NCBI GenBank assembly: GCA_016218465.1
Contig: JACREA010000246.1
Coordinates: forward strand, 1 to 15,477
Length of the DNA: 15,477 nt
Reading direction: 5' to 3'
Source of the DNA: Nitrosomonadales bacterium
GTDB lineage: Bacteria > Pseudomonadota > Gammaproteobacteria > Burkholderiales > Gallionellaceae
Shown: positions 1 to 6,485 of the stretch, piece after piece
Layout of the letters: each line of letters begins with the position of its first letter
Numbering within the stretch: the stretch's first letter is position 1
Notes under the pieces: generated by a model
What the model was told of the DNA's origin: nothing
Databases searched by the model: none
Seen by the model: the letters and a program-made list of their open reading frames with translations, nothing else
Program-made: the position numbers and the translations under genes

Positions 1-116
1 ATGAAGCCAATGAGTTTCATGCTGGTGACGTGGTAGCGATTGAGGAATGTCGTCCGCTTGCTAAAACCAAGAGCTGGCGTGTTGCGAAGTTGCTTGAAAG
101 AGCAGCCGCAGTTTAA
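1..116 (+). CDS. rpsQ: 30S ribosomal protein S17 (uS17), 3' end only
   Basis: This is the C-terminal 37 residues of S17, entering from the left edge; the first complete codon begins at base 3 and the TAA is at 114-116. The family's conserved stretch is visible as AGDVVAIEECRPLAKTKSW, matching the S17 pattern of GD-V-I-E-RP-S/AK-K-W. S17 is an early 16S rRNA binder in the 5' domain of the small subunit. It is the last gene of the S10 operon in proteobacteria, and the promoter and leader that follow agree with an operon boundary here. The start and N-terminal half lie outside the window. Identification is secure because rplN follows in the canonical order. Confidence 0.95.
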   Translation, partial: EANEFHAGDVVAIEECRPLAKTKSWRVAKLLERAAAV

Positions 117-129
117 TTGCAGTTTCCGC

Positions 130-157
130 TTGCGTCTTATCCAGATTCGAATATAAT
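130..157 (+). promoter_or_regulatory. Predicted spc operon promoter (Pspc)
   Basis: A perfect TATAAT lies at 152-157, with a weaker TTGCGT -35 candidate at 130-135 and a 16-bp spacer. The predicted start is near 164, giving a leader of about 86 nt before rplN. The bases after the -10 are GC-rich (GCGCGGC, 158-164). A GC-rich discriminator is typical of promoters under ppGpp/DksA stringent control. E. coli has its spc promoter in this same rpsQ-rplN gap, which supports the call. The -35 match is only 3 of 6, so the exact box is uncertain. Confidence 0.7.
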
Positions 158-173
158 GCGCGGCTTCGTTTCA

Positions 174-224
174 TCGCCGTTAGCGGCGACCTAACCCGAA
201 CGGGTTCCAACACGGGCCGCCGTG
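174..224 (+). other. Three tandem 5-bp hairpins in the spc leader
   Basis: Three perfect stem-loops occupy 175-188 (CGCCG-TTAG-CGGCG), 193-206 (AACCC-GAAC-GGGTT) and 211-224 (CACGG-GCCG-CCGTG). Each has a 5-bp stem and a 4-nt loop, and consecutive hairpins are separated by exactly 4 nt, so they repeat every 18 nt. The first stem can extend by one T-A pair (174/189). No U-run follows, so this is not a classical terminator. Bases 184-188 can also pair with 218-222, so a competing fold exists. The array lies between the predicted transcription start and rplN, where a leader RNA structure could act. Function is unknown. Confidence 0.6.
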
Positions 225-249
225 AGCGGAAAAAGTTTGAGATTAAATA

Positions 250-618
250 ATGATACAAATGCAGTCTGTTTTAGATGTGGCTGACAATACCGGTGCGCGC
301 TCAGTGATGTGCATCAAGGTGTTGGGTGGCTCCAAGCGCCGTTATGCTTCTGTCGGTGATGTCATCAAGGTCAGCATCAGAGATGCAGCTCCGCGTGGCC
401 GCGTAAAGAAGGGCGAGGTTTACAACGCCGTGGTTGTTCGCACAGCTAAAGGCGTGCGCCGCAGTGATGGCTCATTGGTGAAGTTTGATGGCAATGCTGC
501 GGTGTTGTTGAACGCCAAGCTGGAGCCTATCGGCACACGCATATTCGGGCCGGTGACACGCGAGTTGCGTACCGAGAAGTTCATGAAGATCGTTTCGCTG
601 GCACCTGAAGTGCTGTAA
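250..618 (+). CDS. rplN: 50S ribosomal protein L14 (uL14)
   Basis: The product is 122 residues, the usual L14 length. It begins MIQMQSVLDVADNTGAR, the standard family N-terminus, which fixes the ATG at 250. The conserved basic stretch PRGRVKKGEVYNAVVVRTAK is also present. L14 sits on the subunit interface of the 50S, contributes to inter-subunit bridges and is the docking site for the silencing factor RsfS. It is the first gene of the spc operon, behind a predicted promoter and structured leader. The Shine-Dalgarno sequence is weak (GAG at 239-241), so the leader fold could affect ribosome access; that is inference. Confidence 0.97.
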   Translation: MIQMQSVLDVADNTGARSVMCIKVLGGSKRRYASVGDVIKVSIRDAAPRGRVKKGEVYNAVVVRTAKGVRRSDGSLVKFDGNAAVLLNAKLEPIGTRIFGPVTRELRTEKFMKIVSLAPEVL

Positions 619-663
619 GCCCTGAAGTTATGTAATCAGAGACAGATCGAATCGAGGAAAATC

Positions 664-984
664 ATGCGCAAGATCAAGAAAAACGATGACGTTATCGTAA
701 TCGCAGGTAAAGACAAGGGTAATCGAGGCAATGTGCTGCGAATCATGGGCGATCATTTGCTGGTAGGCGGCATCAATAAAGTCAAGAAACATCAGAAGCC
801 TAATCCGGTAAAGGGCTTGACGGGCGGGATTGTGGAAAAGGAATTGCCGATTCACATATCGAATGTGGCGATCTATAACGCAGCTGCCAGGAAGGGTGAT
901 CGGGTCGGTATTAAAACGCTGGAGGATGGACGCAAGGTTCGCGTGTTCAGGTCTAACGGCGAAATGATTGACGCTAAGGGGTAA
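664..984 (+). CDS. rplX: 50S ribosomal protein L24 (uL24)
   Basis: The 106-residue product is close to the 104 residues of E. coli L24. An N-terminal KOW motif is clear at about residues 5-27 (KNDDVIVIAGKDKGNRGNVL), followed by the conserved VKKHQKPNP. L24 is an assembly-initiating protein that binds the 5' end of 23S rRNA and lies near the peptide exit tunnel. The ATG at 664 has a GAGG Shine-Dalgarno sequence a few bases upstream. A 45-nt gap separates it from rplN, and rplE starts 4 nt after its stop, so rplX and rplE are probably translationally coupled. Confidence 0.97.
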   Translation: MRKIKKNDDVIVIAGKDKGNRGNVLRIMGDHLLVGGINKVKKHQKPNPVKGLTGGIVEKELPIHISNVAIYNAAARKGDRVGIKTLEDGRKVRVFRSNGEMIDAKG

Positions 985-988
985 GGGC

Positions 989-1528
989 ATGGCTCGTTTG
1001 TATGAGTTTTACAAAGACAAGGTCACCAAGGACCTGATGAAGCAGTTCGGCTATAAGTCTGCCATGGAAGTGCCGCGTATCGAGAAGATCACCCTGAATA
1101 TGGGTGTGGGCGAGGCGGTGGCAGACAAGAAGGTGATGGAATTCGCGGTAGGTGATATGCAAAAGATCGCCGGCCAGAAGCCGGTGGTCACAATGTCCAA
1201 GAAGTCCATTGCCGGGTTCAAGATTCGCGAAGGTTATCCGGTCGGCTGCAAAGTGACATTGCGCAAACAGCGCATGTATGAGTTCCTGGATCGCCTGATT
1301 TCCGTTGCGATTCCGCGTATCCGCGATTTTCGCGGAATTTCAGGAAAATCTTTCGATGGCCGCGGCAACTACAACATGGGCGTGAAAGAGCAAATCATTT
1401 TTCCGGAAATCGAATATGAAAAGATTGATGCGTTGCGTGGTATGAACATTACCATCACCACCTCCGCGAAGACTGACGAAGAGGCTAAGGCTCTTTTGAT
1501 GGCATTCAAACTCCCATTAAAGAAATGA
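989..1528 (+). CDS. rplE: 50S ribosomal protein L5 (uL5)
   Basis: The product is 179 residues, the same length as E. coli L5, when started at the ATG at 989 (MARLYEFYKDKV). An in-frame upstream ATG at 968 lies inside rplX and would add seven non-conserved residues, so 989 is preferred; a purine-rich AAGGGGTAAGGG precedes it. Family motifs include RIEKITLNMGVGEA, KSIAGFKIREGYPVGCKVTL and the C-terminal GMNITITTSAKTDEEAKALL. L5 binds 5S rRNA with L18 in the central protuberance and contacts S13 and P-site tRNA. In E. coli the start of this gene carries the S8 repressor site; I could not confirm such a fold here. Confidence 0.97.
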   Translation: MARLYEFYKDKVTKDLMKQFGYKSAMEVPRIEKITLNMGVGEAVADKKVMEFAVGDMQKIAGQKPVVTMSKKSIAGFKIREGYPVGCKVTLRKQRMYEFLDRLISVAIPRIRDFRGISGKSFDGRGNYNMGVKEQIIFPEIEYEKIDALRGMNITITTSAKTDEEAKALLMAFKLPLKK

Positions 1529-1538
1529 GGGAATACTA

Positions 1539-1844
1539 ATGGCTAAGATGGCATTGATTAACCGCGAACAAAAACGCCGCGACACTGTAAAGAAATTTGC
1601 AGCCAAGCGCGCGGAACTGCTGGCAGCGATTTCCAGCATGAAGCTCAGCGAGGAAGAGCGTGCCGCTGCGCGCCTGAAGCTGCAAGCTTTGCCAAGAAAT
1701 TCCAGCCCGGTGCGCCTGCGCAATCGCTGCGCATTGACTGGCCGTCCGCGTGGTACATACAGGAAGTTTGGTTTGGGGCGTATCAAGGTGCGTGAATTCG
1801 CAATGCGCGGTGAAATACCCGGTATCGTTAAGGCAAGCTGGTAG
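1539..1844 (+). CDS. rpsN: 30S ribosomal protein S14 (uS14), long zinc-free form
   Basis: The 101-residue protein is the long form of S14, as in E. coli. It lacks the paired CXXC motifs of the short zinc-binding form; only one cysteine is left in RNRCALTGRPRG. The conserved tail TYRKFGLGRIKVREFAMRGE is present and ends in KASW. S14 binds the 3' domain (head) of 16S rRNA late in assembly. It starts 10 nt after rplE and stops 10 nt before rpsH. Because S4 and L36 here are zinc-ribbon forms, the zinc-free S14 shows the operon mixes both types. Confidence 0.97.
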   Translation: MAKMALINREQKRRDTVKKFAAKRAELLAAISSMKLSEEERAAARLKLQALPRNSSPVRLRNRCALTGRPRGTYRKFGLGRIKVREFAMRGEIPGIVKASW

Positions 1845-1854
1845 GAGAAATTAT

Positions 1855-2253
1855 ATGAGTATGAGTGATCCAATCTCCGACATGTTGACGCGCATTCGCA
1901 ATGCGCAGCTTGCGGAAAAAGCCACAGTGGTAATGCCTTCCTCAAAGTTGAAGGCGGCTATTGCCGGGGTGCTGAAAGATGAAGGCTATGTGGATGGCTT
2001 CAGTGTCATCAAGGGTGAAGGCGGGAAAGCTACACTGGAAATCAGTCTGAAGTATTACAGCGGTAGCCCGGTAATCGAAAAAATTCAACGCGTCAGCCGC
2101 CCGGGCCTGCGTATATACAAGGGTTCCAATGATATCCCCAAGGTAATGAATGGCTTGGGTATTGCAATTGTATCCACTTCCAAGGGTTTGATGACCGACC
2201 GCAAAGCGCGCGCCAATGGTATTGGCGGTGAAGTGCTGTGCGTAGTCGCGTAG
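1855..2253 (+). CDS. rpsH: 30S ribosomal protein S8 (uS8)
   Basis: Starting at the ATG at 1855 gives 132 residues beginning MSMSDPISDMLTRIRN, matching E. coli MSMQDPIADMLTRIRN. An in-frame ATG at 1750 lies inside rpsN and adds 35 unrelated residues, so it is rejected. A TAGGAGAAA ribosome-binding site precedes 1855. C-terminal family motifs are visible (GLGIAIVSTSKGLMTDRKAR, then GGEVLCVV). S8 is a primary binder of the 16S central domain. In E. coli it also represses translation of the spc operon by binding rplE mRNA; whether that applies here is not shown by sequence alone. Confidence 0.97.
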   Translation: MSMSDPISDMLTRIRNAQLAEKATVVMPSSKLKAAIAGVLKDEGYVDGFSVIKGEGGKATLEISLKYYSGSPVIEKIQRVSRPGLRIYKGSNDIPKVMNGLGIAIVSTSKGLMTDRKARANGIGGEVLCVVA

Positions 2254-2263
2254 CGAGGTAAAC

Positions 2264-2797
2264 ATGTCTAGAGTTGCCAAGAATCCTGTCGCAGTTCCGA
2301 GCGGTGTAGAAATTGCACTGGCTGCGGGTGAAATTTCGGTAAAGGGTCCGATGGGCACCCTTAAGCAAGCCTTGTCGGGTGAAGTGAGCGTAGTTCGCGA
2401 GGGCAACAATTTGTTGTGCAAAGCGCAAAACGACTCCACGCAAGCCGATGCGATGTCCGGTACGATCCGCGCATTGCTGGCTAACATGGTGCAGGGTGTG
2501 AGCAAGGGTTTTGAGCGCAAGCTGACTTTGGTTGGTGTGGGTTATCGCGCGCAAGCTGCAGGTGACACTTTAAACCTGACGCTGGGATATTCTCATCCGG
2601 TTTCCTACAAGATGCCTGCTGGCATCAAGGTGGAAACTCCAACCCAAACTGAAATTGTGTTGAAGGGCGCCGACAAGCAGCGTGTCGGACAAGTTGCTGC
2701 TGAAATTCGCGCCTTCCGTGAACCAGAGCCATACAAGGGCAAAGGTGTTCGCTATAGCGATGAAGTGGTGATCCTGAAAGAAACCAAGAAGAAATAG
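2264..2797 (+). CDS. rplF: 50S ribosomal protein L6 (uL6)
   Basis: The 177-residue product matches the usual L6 length. It begins MSRVAKNPVAVPSGVEI, as in proteobacterial L6, and has the family signature PEPYKGKGVRYSDEVV at about residues 154-169, which contacts 23S rRNA near the sarcin-ricin loop. L6 has two similar domains and lies at the base of the L7/L12 stalk, supporting elongation factor binding. A GAGG sequence precedes the ATG. It starts 10 nt after rpsH, consistent with tight operon packing. Confidence 0.97.
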   Translation: MSRVAKNPVAVPSGVEIALAAGEISVKGPMGTLKQALSGEVSVVREGNNLLCKAQNDSTQADAMSGTIRALLANMVQGVSKGFERKLTLVGVGYRAQAAGDTLNLTLGYSHPVSYKMPAGIKVETPTQTEIVLKGADKQRVGQVAAEIRAFREPEPYKGKGVRYSDEVVILKETKKK

Positions 2798-2808
2798 TTG
2801 AGGCTGAT

Positions 2809-3165
2809 ATGTTAAACAAAAAAGAAGCGCGTCAGCGCAGGGCTCGCAAAACCCGTGCACGTATTGCCGAGAAGAAAACAGTTCGTTTGGCAATTCACCG
2901 TACTAATTTGCATATTTATGCCCAAGTGCTTTCTGAGTGTGGCACCAAAGTATTGGCTAGTGCGTCCAGCGTTGAAGCTGAAGTTCGCAAGGATTTGGCG
3001 AACGGTGGCAACAAGGCTGCTGCCGCTGTAGTGGGCAAGCGTATCGCTGAAAAAGCCAAGAGCGCGGGAATCAATCAGGTTGCGTTTGATCGTTCCGGTA
3101 ACCGGTACCATGGTCGTGTTAAAGCGTTGGCTGAAGCTGCGCGAGAACATGGTCTGCAGTTCTAA
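2809..3165 (+). CDS. rplR: 50S ribosomal protein L18 (uL18)
   Basis: The product is 118 residues (E. coli 117). It starts MLNKKEARQRRARKTRARI, the basic N-terminal tail that contacts 5S rRNA, and ends with the family motif FDRSGNRYHGRVKALAEAAREHGLQF. L18 joins L5 and L25 in binding 5S rRNA in the central protuberance. GAGG at 2800-2803 serves the ATG at 2809. It sits 11 nt after rplF and 13 nt before the preferred rpsE start. Confidence 0.97.
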   Translation: MLNKKEARQRRARKTRARIAEKKTVRLAIHRTNLHIYAQVLSECGTKVLASASSVEAEVRKDLANGGNKAAAAVVGKRIAEKAKSAGINQVAFDRSGNRYHGRVKALAEAAREHGLQF

Positions 3166-3178
3166 TTGGAGTTGAATG

Positions 3179-3700
3179 ATGGCTAAGCCGCAAGGAAAAA
3201 TGCAGCAACAAGCAGAGCGTGATGACGGTTTGATCGAAAAAATGATCTCCGTAAACCGTGTCACCAAGGTGGTTAAAGGTGGCCGTATCATGGGCTTTGC
3301 CGCTTTGACCGTGGTAGGTGACGGGGATGGCCGCGTGGCGATGGGCAAAGGAAAATCCAAGGAAGTCCCGGTTGCCGTGCAAAAGGCGATGGATGAGGCG
3401 CGCCGCAATCTGGCCAAGATAAGCTTGAAAAATGGCACCTTGCACCACACGGTGATCGGCAAGCATGGCGCAGCTAAGGTATTGATGCAACCTGCGTCCG
3501 AAGGCACAGGCATTATCGCAGGTGGCGCGATGCGTGCAGTGTTTGAGGCTGTGGGCGTGCGCGACGTATTGGCCAAGTGTATCGGTTCGAGCAATCCATA
3601 CAACGTGGTGCGTGCCACGCTGAACGGCCTGAAAGCAATGAATTCTCCGTCCGAGATTGCCGCCAAGCGCGGTAAGAACGTCGAAGAAATATTGGGGTAA
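3179..3700 (+). CDS. rpsE: 30S ribosomal protein S5 (uS5)
   Basis: Two consecutive ATG codons occur at 3176 and 3179. The GGAG at 3168-3171 is 4 nt from the first and 7 nt from the second, so 3179 is preferred, giving 173 residues starting MAKPQGKMQQQ. The N-terminal double-stranded-RNA-binding-like domain carries the S5 signature GGRIMGFAALTVVGDGDGRV from about residue 34, then GKGKSKEVPVAVQKA. The second domain includes GGAMRAVFEAVGVRDVLAK and SNPYNVVRAT. S5 binds helices near the decoding centre, affects accuracy, and lines the mRNA entry channel with S3 and S4. Confidence 0.97.
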   Translation: MAKPQGKMQQQAERDDGLIEKMISVNRVTKVVKGGRIMGFAALTVVGDGDGRVAMGKGKSKEVPVAVQKAMDEARRNLAKISLKNGTLHHTVIGKHGAAKVLMQPASEGTGIIAGGAMRAVFEAVGVRDVLAKCIGSSNPYNVVRATLNGLKAMNSPSEIAAKRGKNVEEILG

Positions 3701-3703
3701 GAC

Positions 3704-3895
3704 ATGGCAAAGACAAACAGCAAGACTTTAAAGGTGACGCAGACCAAAAGCCTGATCGGCACCAAAAAATCGCATCGCGACACCATTCGCGGCTTAGGGT
3801 TGCGTCATATCAATCATACCGTGCAACTGGAAGATACGCCCTGCGTGCGCGGCATGATCAACAAGGTTTTTTATATGGTTAAGTGCGAGGCATAA
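3704..3895 (+). CDS. rpmD: 50S ribosomal protein L30 (uL30)
   Basis: The small 63-residue protein has the L30 core: LKVTQTKSLIGTKKSHRDTI followed by RGLGLRHINHTVQLEDTP and the C-terminal strand GMINKVFYMVKCE. Bacterial L30 is usually about 58-60 residues, so this one is slightly longer at the N-terminus (MAKTNSKT). L30 is a peripheral 23S rRNA binder. It starts only 3 nt after rpsE and ends 3 nt before rplO, the tightest packing in the operon, which points to translational coupling. Bacteria with minimal translation systems often lack L30; its presence here is normal for proteobacteria. Confidence 0.96.
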   Translation: MAKTNSKTLKVTQTKSLIGTKKSHRDTIRGLGLRHINHTVQLEDTPCVRGMINKVFYMVKCEA

Positions 3896-3898
3896 CAA

Positions 3899-4333
3899 AT
3901 GCAACTCAATAATATTCAACCTGCGCAAGGCGCCAAGCATGCCAAACGTCGCGTCGGTCGCGGTATCGGCTCCGGTTTGGGCAAGACCGGCGGTCGTGGC
4001 CACAAGGGGCAAAAGTCCCGTTCCGGCGGTTTCCATAAGGTTGGCTTTGAAGGCGGTCAGATGCCGCTGCAGCGCCGTTTGCCGAAGCGCGGCTTTGTTT
4101 CGCTGACGCGCGGTGACACAGCGCAAGTGCGCTTGTCAGACCTGCAGAAGATGCCGGTCGACAGCATTGATCTGCTGGCGCTAAAGCAGGCGGGCATTGT
4201 TCATCCGAATGCATTGACTGCCAAGGTAATATTGTGCGGTGAAATTTCCCGTGCCGTAAAGCTGCAAGGCTTGCTGGCAACAAAAGGTGCGCGTGCAGCG
4301 ATTGAAACCGCTGGCGGTAGCGTCGCTGAGTAG
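3899..4333 (+). CDS. rplO: 50S ribosomal protein L15 (uL15)
   Basis: The product has 144 residues, the same length as E. coli L15. The glycine- and basic-rich N-terminal extension that threads into 23S rRNA is visible at residues 20-44 (GRGIGSGLGKTGGRGHKGQK), then SGGFHKVGFEGGQMPLQRR and PKRGF. The globular C-terminal part ends in AIETAGGSVAE. L15 joins late in 50S assembly. The gene begins 3 nt after rpmD and ends 7 nt before the GTG start of secY. Confidence 0.97.
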   Translation: MQLNNIQPAQGAKHAKRRVGRGIGSGLGKTGGRGHKGQKSRSGGFHKVGFEGGQMPLQRRLPKRGFVSLTRGDTAQVRLSDLQKMPVDSIDLLALKQAGIVHPNALTAKVILCGEISRAVKLQGLLATKGARAAIETAGGSVAE

Positions 4334-4340
4334 GCTATAC

Positions 4341-5657
4341 GTGAGCACAGTTAACAAGGGTGTAAGCAAAGGAAAGTATGGCGATTTAAGCCAGCGCCTC
4401 TGGTTTCTGCTAGGTGCGTTGGTAGTGTTCCGTGTTGGTGCGCATATTCCGGTGCCTGGCATAGACCCGATTGTATTGGCTGATTTATTCAAGTCACAGA
4501 AAAATGGTATTTTGGGGATGTTCAACATGTTCTCAGGCGGGGCGTTATCGCGCTTTACTATTTTTGCCTTGGGTATCATGCCTTACATTTCTGCATCAAT
4601 CATCATGCAGTTGGGTGCGATAGCGGTTCCGCAACTTGAGCAATTGAAGAAAGAAGGCGAAGCGGGTCGCCGCAAGATGACGCAGTACACTCGATATGGA
4701 ACGTTGGCTTTGGCTTTGTTTCAGGCCTTTGGTATATCGGTGGCATTGCAGTCGCAACCGGGGTTAGTGCCAAACCCCGGCGCAATGTTCCAGTTGACAT
4801 CGGTGATAACCCTGGTGACCGGGACGATGTTCCTGATGTGGCTGGGCGAGCAGATTACTGAGCGCGGTTTGGGCAACGGTATTTCGCTGATTATTTTTGC
4901 AGGTATCGCGGCGGGATTGCCAAGAGCAATCGGCAGTACTTTGGAATTGGCGCGTACCGGGGCTTTCTCCATCCCGCTGGTATTGTTGCTGTTTTTCGGC
5001 GCAATTGCCGTGACAGCCTTGGTGGTGTTTGTAGAGCGAGGTCAGCGCAAAATTCTGGTGAATTACGCCAAGAGGCAGGTAGGTAACAAGATTTATGGCG
5101 GGCAAAGCTCACACCTGCCATTGAAGATAAATATGGCTGGGGTTATTCCGCCGATTTTCGCTTCCAGCATTATTCTGTTTCCCGCGACGATTGCGGGCTG
5201 GTTCGGAAGCGGTAAGGGGATGGGTTGGCTGAAGGATATCAGTGACAAGCTTTCTCCTGGGCAGCCGATTTATGTGTTGGTGTATGCCGCAGCGATTGTG
5301 TTTTTCTGTTTTTTCTATACGGCATTGGTGTTCAGCCCAAAAGAGACGGCGGATAACCTGAAGAAGAGCGGCGCTTTTTTACCGGGAATTCGCCCCGGCG
5401 ACCAAACTGCGAGCTATGTTGAAAAGATCATGTTGCGCTTGACGATGGTGGGCGCGGTGTACATTACCCTGGTCTGTTTGCTGCCGGAGTTTCTGGTGGT
5501 GAAGTGGAATGTTCCGTTTTATTTTGGCGGCACTTCATTGTTAATTCTGGTGGTGGTGACGATGGATTTTATGTCGCAAGTGCAATCCTACTTGATGACA
5601 CACCAGTATGAAGGCTTGCTGAAGAAGGCTAATTTCAAAGGTGGATTATCGAGCTAA
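4341..5657 (+). CDS. secY: Protein translocase subunit SecY
   Basis: The GTG at 4341 gives 438 residues (E. coli 443); an in-frame ATG at 4287 lies inside rplO and adds non-conserved sequence. TAGG at 4331-4334 is a modest ribosome-binding site for the GTG. SecY is the inner-membrane channel of the Sec translocon, working with SecE, SecG and SecA. The sequence shows about ten hydrophobic segments. The first is at roughly residues 20-36, followed by VPGID at 38-42 and the plug region GGALSRFTIFALGIMPYIS. The cytoplasmic loop YAKRQVGNKIYGGQSSHLPL, which contacts the ribosome and SecA, is conserved. The C-terminus ends YEGLLKKANFKGGLSS. The TAA shares a base with the infA start. Confidence 0.97.
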   Translation: MSTVNKGVSKGKYGDLSQRLWFLLGALVVFRVGAHIPVPGIDPIVLADLFKSQKNGILGMFNMFSGGALSRFTIFALGIMPYISASIIMQLGAIAVPQLEQLKKEGEAGRRKMTQYTRYGTLALALFQAFGISVALQSQPGLVPNPGAMFQLTSVITLVTGTMFLMWLGEQITERGLGNGISLIIFAGIAAGLPRAIGSTLELARTGAFSIPLVLLLFFGAIAVTALVVFVERGQRKILVNYAKRQVGNKIYGGQSSHLPLKINMAGVIPPIFASSIILFPATIAGWFGSGKGMGWLKDISDKLSPGQPIYVLVYAAAIVFFCFFYTALVFSPKETADNLKKSGAFLPGIRPGDQTASYVEKIMLRLTMVGAVYITLVCLLPEFLVVKWNVPFYFGGTSLLILVVVTMDFMSQVQSYLMTHQYEGLLKKANFKGGLSS

Positions 5658-5875
5658 TGTCAAAAGAAGACGTGATACAGATGCAGGGCGAGGTAGATGA
5701 CTCGTTGCCAAATGCGACGTTCCGCATCAAGCTGGACAAAGGTCATGAGGAATTGCGGCATATTTCTGGAAAAATGCGAATGCACTATATTCGTATTCTC
5801 CCTGGCGACAAGGTGAACGTTGAGTTGACACCATATGATTTGAGCAAGGCGCGCATTGTGTTCCGCGCCAAATAG
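5657..5875 (+). CDS. infA: Translation initiation factor IF-1
   Basis: The 72-residue product equals the standard IF-1 length. It has the S1-type OB fold with the hallmark SGKMRMHYIRILPGDKVNVE and ends LTPYDLSKARIVFRAK. IF-1 blocks the 30S A site during initiation and supports IF-2 and IF-3. The ATG at 5657 overlaps the last base of the secY TAA (TAATG), indicating termination-reinitiation coupling. infA is in this position in betaproteobacteria and Gram-positives but not in the E. coli spc operon, so it helps place the organism. The LPNATFRIKLDKGHEELRH stretch differs from E. coli IF-1 but stays within the family. Confidence 0.96.
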   Translation: MSKEDVIQMQGEVDDSLPNATFRIKLDKGHEELRHISGKMRMHYIRILPGDKVNVELTPYDLSKARIVFRAK

Positions 5876-5898
5876 TTGAGCGAGTAAGGAGAAGGAAA

Positions 5899-6012
5899 AT
5901 GAGAGTCCAAGCATCAGTAAAAAAGATATGCCGTAATTGCAAAATTGTTATTCGCAAGCGCGTGGTGCGAGTAATTTGCACTGAGCCGCGCCACAAGCAA
6001 CGCCAGGGTTAA
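5899..6012 (+). CDS. rpmJ: 50S ribosomal protein L36 (bL36), zinc-ribbon form
   Basis: A 37-residue protein runs from the ATG at 5899 to the TAA at 6010-6012. It starts MRVQASVKKICRNCKIVIRK and ends CTEPRHKQRQG. The zinc ligands are C11, C14, C27 and H32, so this is the zinc-binding form. L36 is a tiny protein that stabilises a junction of 23S rRNA helices. A strong AAGGAGAAGG lies just upstream. It is the last gene of the spc operon, 23 nt after infA and before the alpha operon promoter. The classic proteobacterial start is MKVRASVKK; here it is MRVQASVKK. Confidence 0.95.
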   Translation: MRVQASVKKICRNCKIVIRKRVVRVICTEPRHKQRQG

Positions 6013-6029
6013 TTGAACCAAGTGCCTGA

Positions 6030-6059
6030 TTGAGAAGGACTGGCTTTGAGTGTTATAAT
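6030..6059 (+). promoter_or_regulatory. Predicted alpha operon promoter
   Basis: A TTGAGA -35 box (5 of 6 to consensus) at 6030-6035 and a perfect TATAAT at 6054-6059 are separated by 18 bp. The -10 is preceded by TGT, giving an extended -10 (TGTTATAAT). The predicted start is near 6066, so the leader before rpsM is only about 24 nt. In E. coli the alpha operon promoter also lies between rpmJ and rpsM. The bases after the -10 are T-rich, in contrast with the GC-rich discriminator of the spc promoter. Confidence 0.8.
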
Positions 6060-6089
6060 TTTTTCATTTTTAAAAGATAGGGTAGCTGC

Positions 6090-6455
6090 ATGGCACGTAT
6101 AGCAGGGGTCAATATCCCAAACCATCAACACGCTGTGATCGCATTGACTGCAATCTACGGGATCGGACGAACCCGCTCGCAACATATTTGCGCAGCGGCT
6201 GGAGTGAATGCAGCCACCAAAATGAAAGATCTGACCGATGCGGAAGTGGAAAAACTGCGTGAACAGGTTGCCAAAGTTTCGGTTGAGGGCGATCTGCGTC
6301 GTGAAGTGACCATGAGCATCAAGCGCCTGATGGACTTGGGTTGCTATCGCGGTGTGCGTCATCGTCGCGGTTTGCCTTGCCGGGGCCAGCGCACTCGCAC
6401 TAACGCACGTACCCGCAAGGGACCGCGCAAGGCGATTGCCGGGGCCAAGAAGTAA
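6090..6455 (+). CDS. rpsM: 30S ribosomal protein S13 (uS13)
   Basis: The 121-residue protein starts MARIAGVNIPNHQHAVIALT and contains the helix-two-turn-helix region TAIYGIGRTRSQHIC, both typical of S13. The basic C-terminal tail GLPCRGQRTRTNARTRKGPR reaches the P-site tRNA. S13 lies at the top of the 30S head and forms bridges B1a and B1b with the 50S (L5 side). TAGGG at about 6078-6082 is the ribosome-binding site. It is the first gene of the alpha operon, behind a strong predicted promoter. Confidence 0.97.
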   Translation: MARIAGVNIPNHQHAVIALTAIYGIGRTRSQHICAAAGVNAATKMKDLTDAEVEKLREQVAKVSVEGDLRREVTMSIKRLMDLGCYRGVRHRRGLPCRGQRTRTNARTRKGPRKAIAGAKK

Positions 6456-6485
6456 GTTTGCTATAACGCATTAGAGGATTAGAGT

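Noticed and set aside
79..92. CGTGTTGCGAAG in rpsQ, resembling the repeat motif of the LPS region
   Set aside because: It encodes the conserved WRVAK of S17, so the match is explained by the protein; no inverted repeat surrounds it.
175..224. CRISPR-like periodicity in the spc leader
   Set aside because: The hairpins share geometry but not sequence, and the period is only 18 nt; there are no direct repeats or spacers.
960..1060. An S8 repressor site at the rplE start
   Set aside because: E. coli has one here, but I could not identify a convincing S8-type helix by eye. Covariation analysis would be needed.
2812..3786. A 324-codon open frame on the minus strand across rplR and rpsE
   Set aside because: It is wholly antisense to conserved ribosomal protein genes, has no recognisable domain and no ribosome-binding context; its openness follows from the codon pattern of the plus-strand genes.
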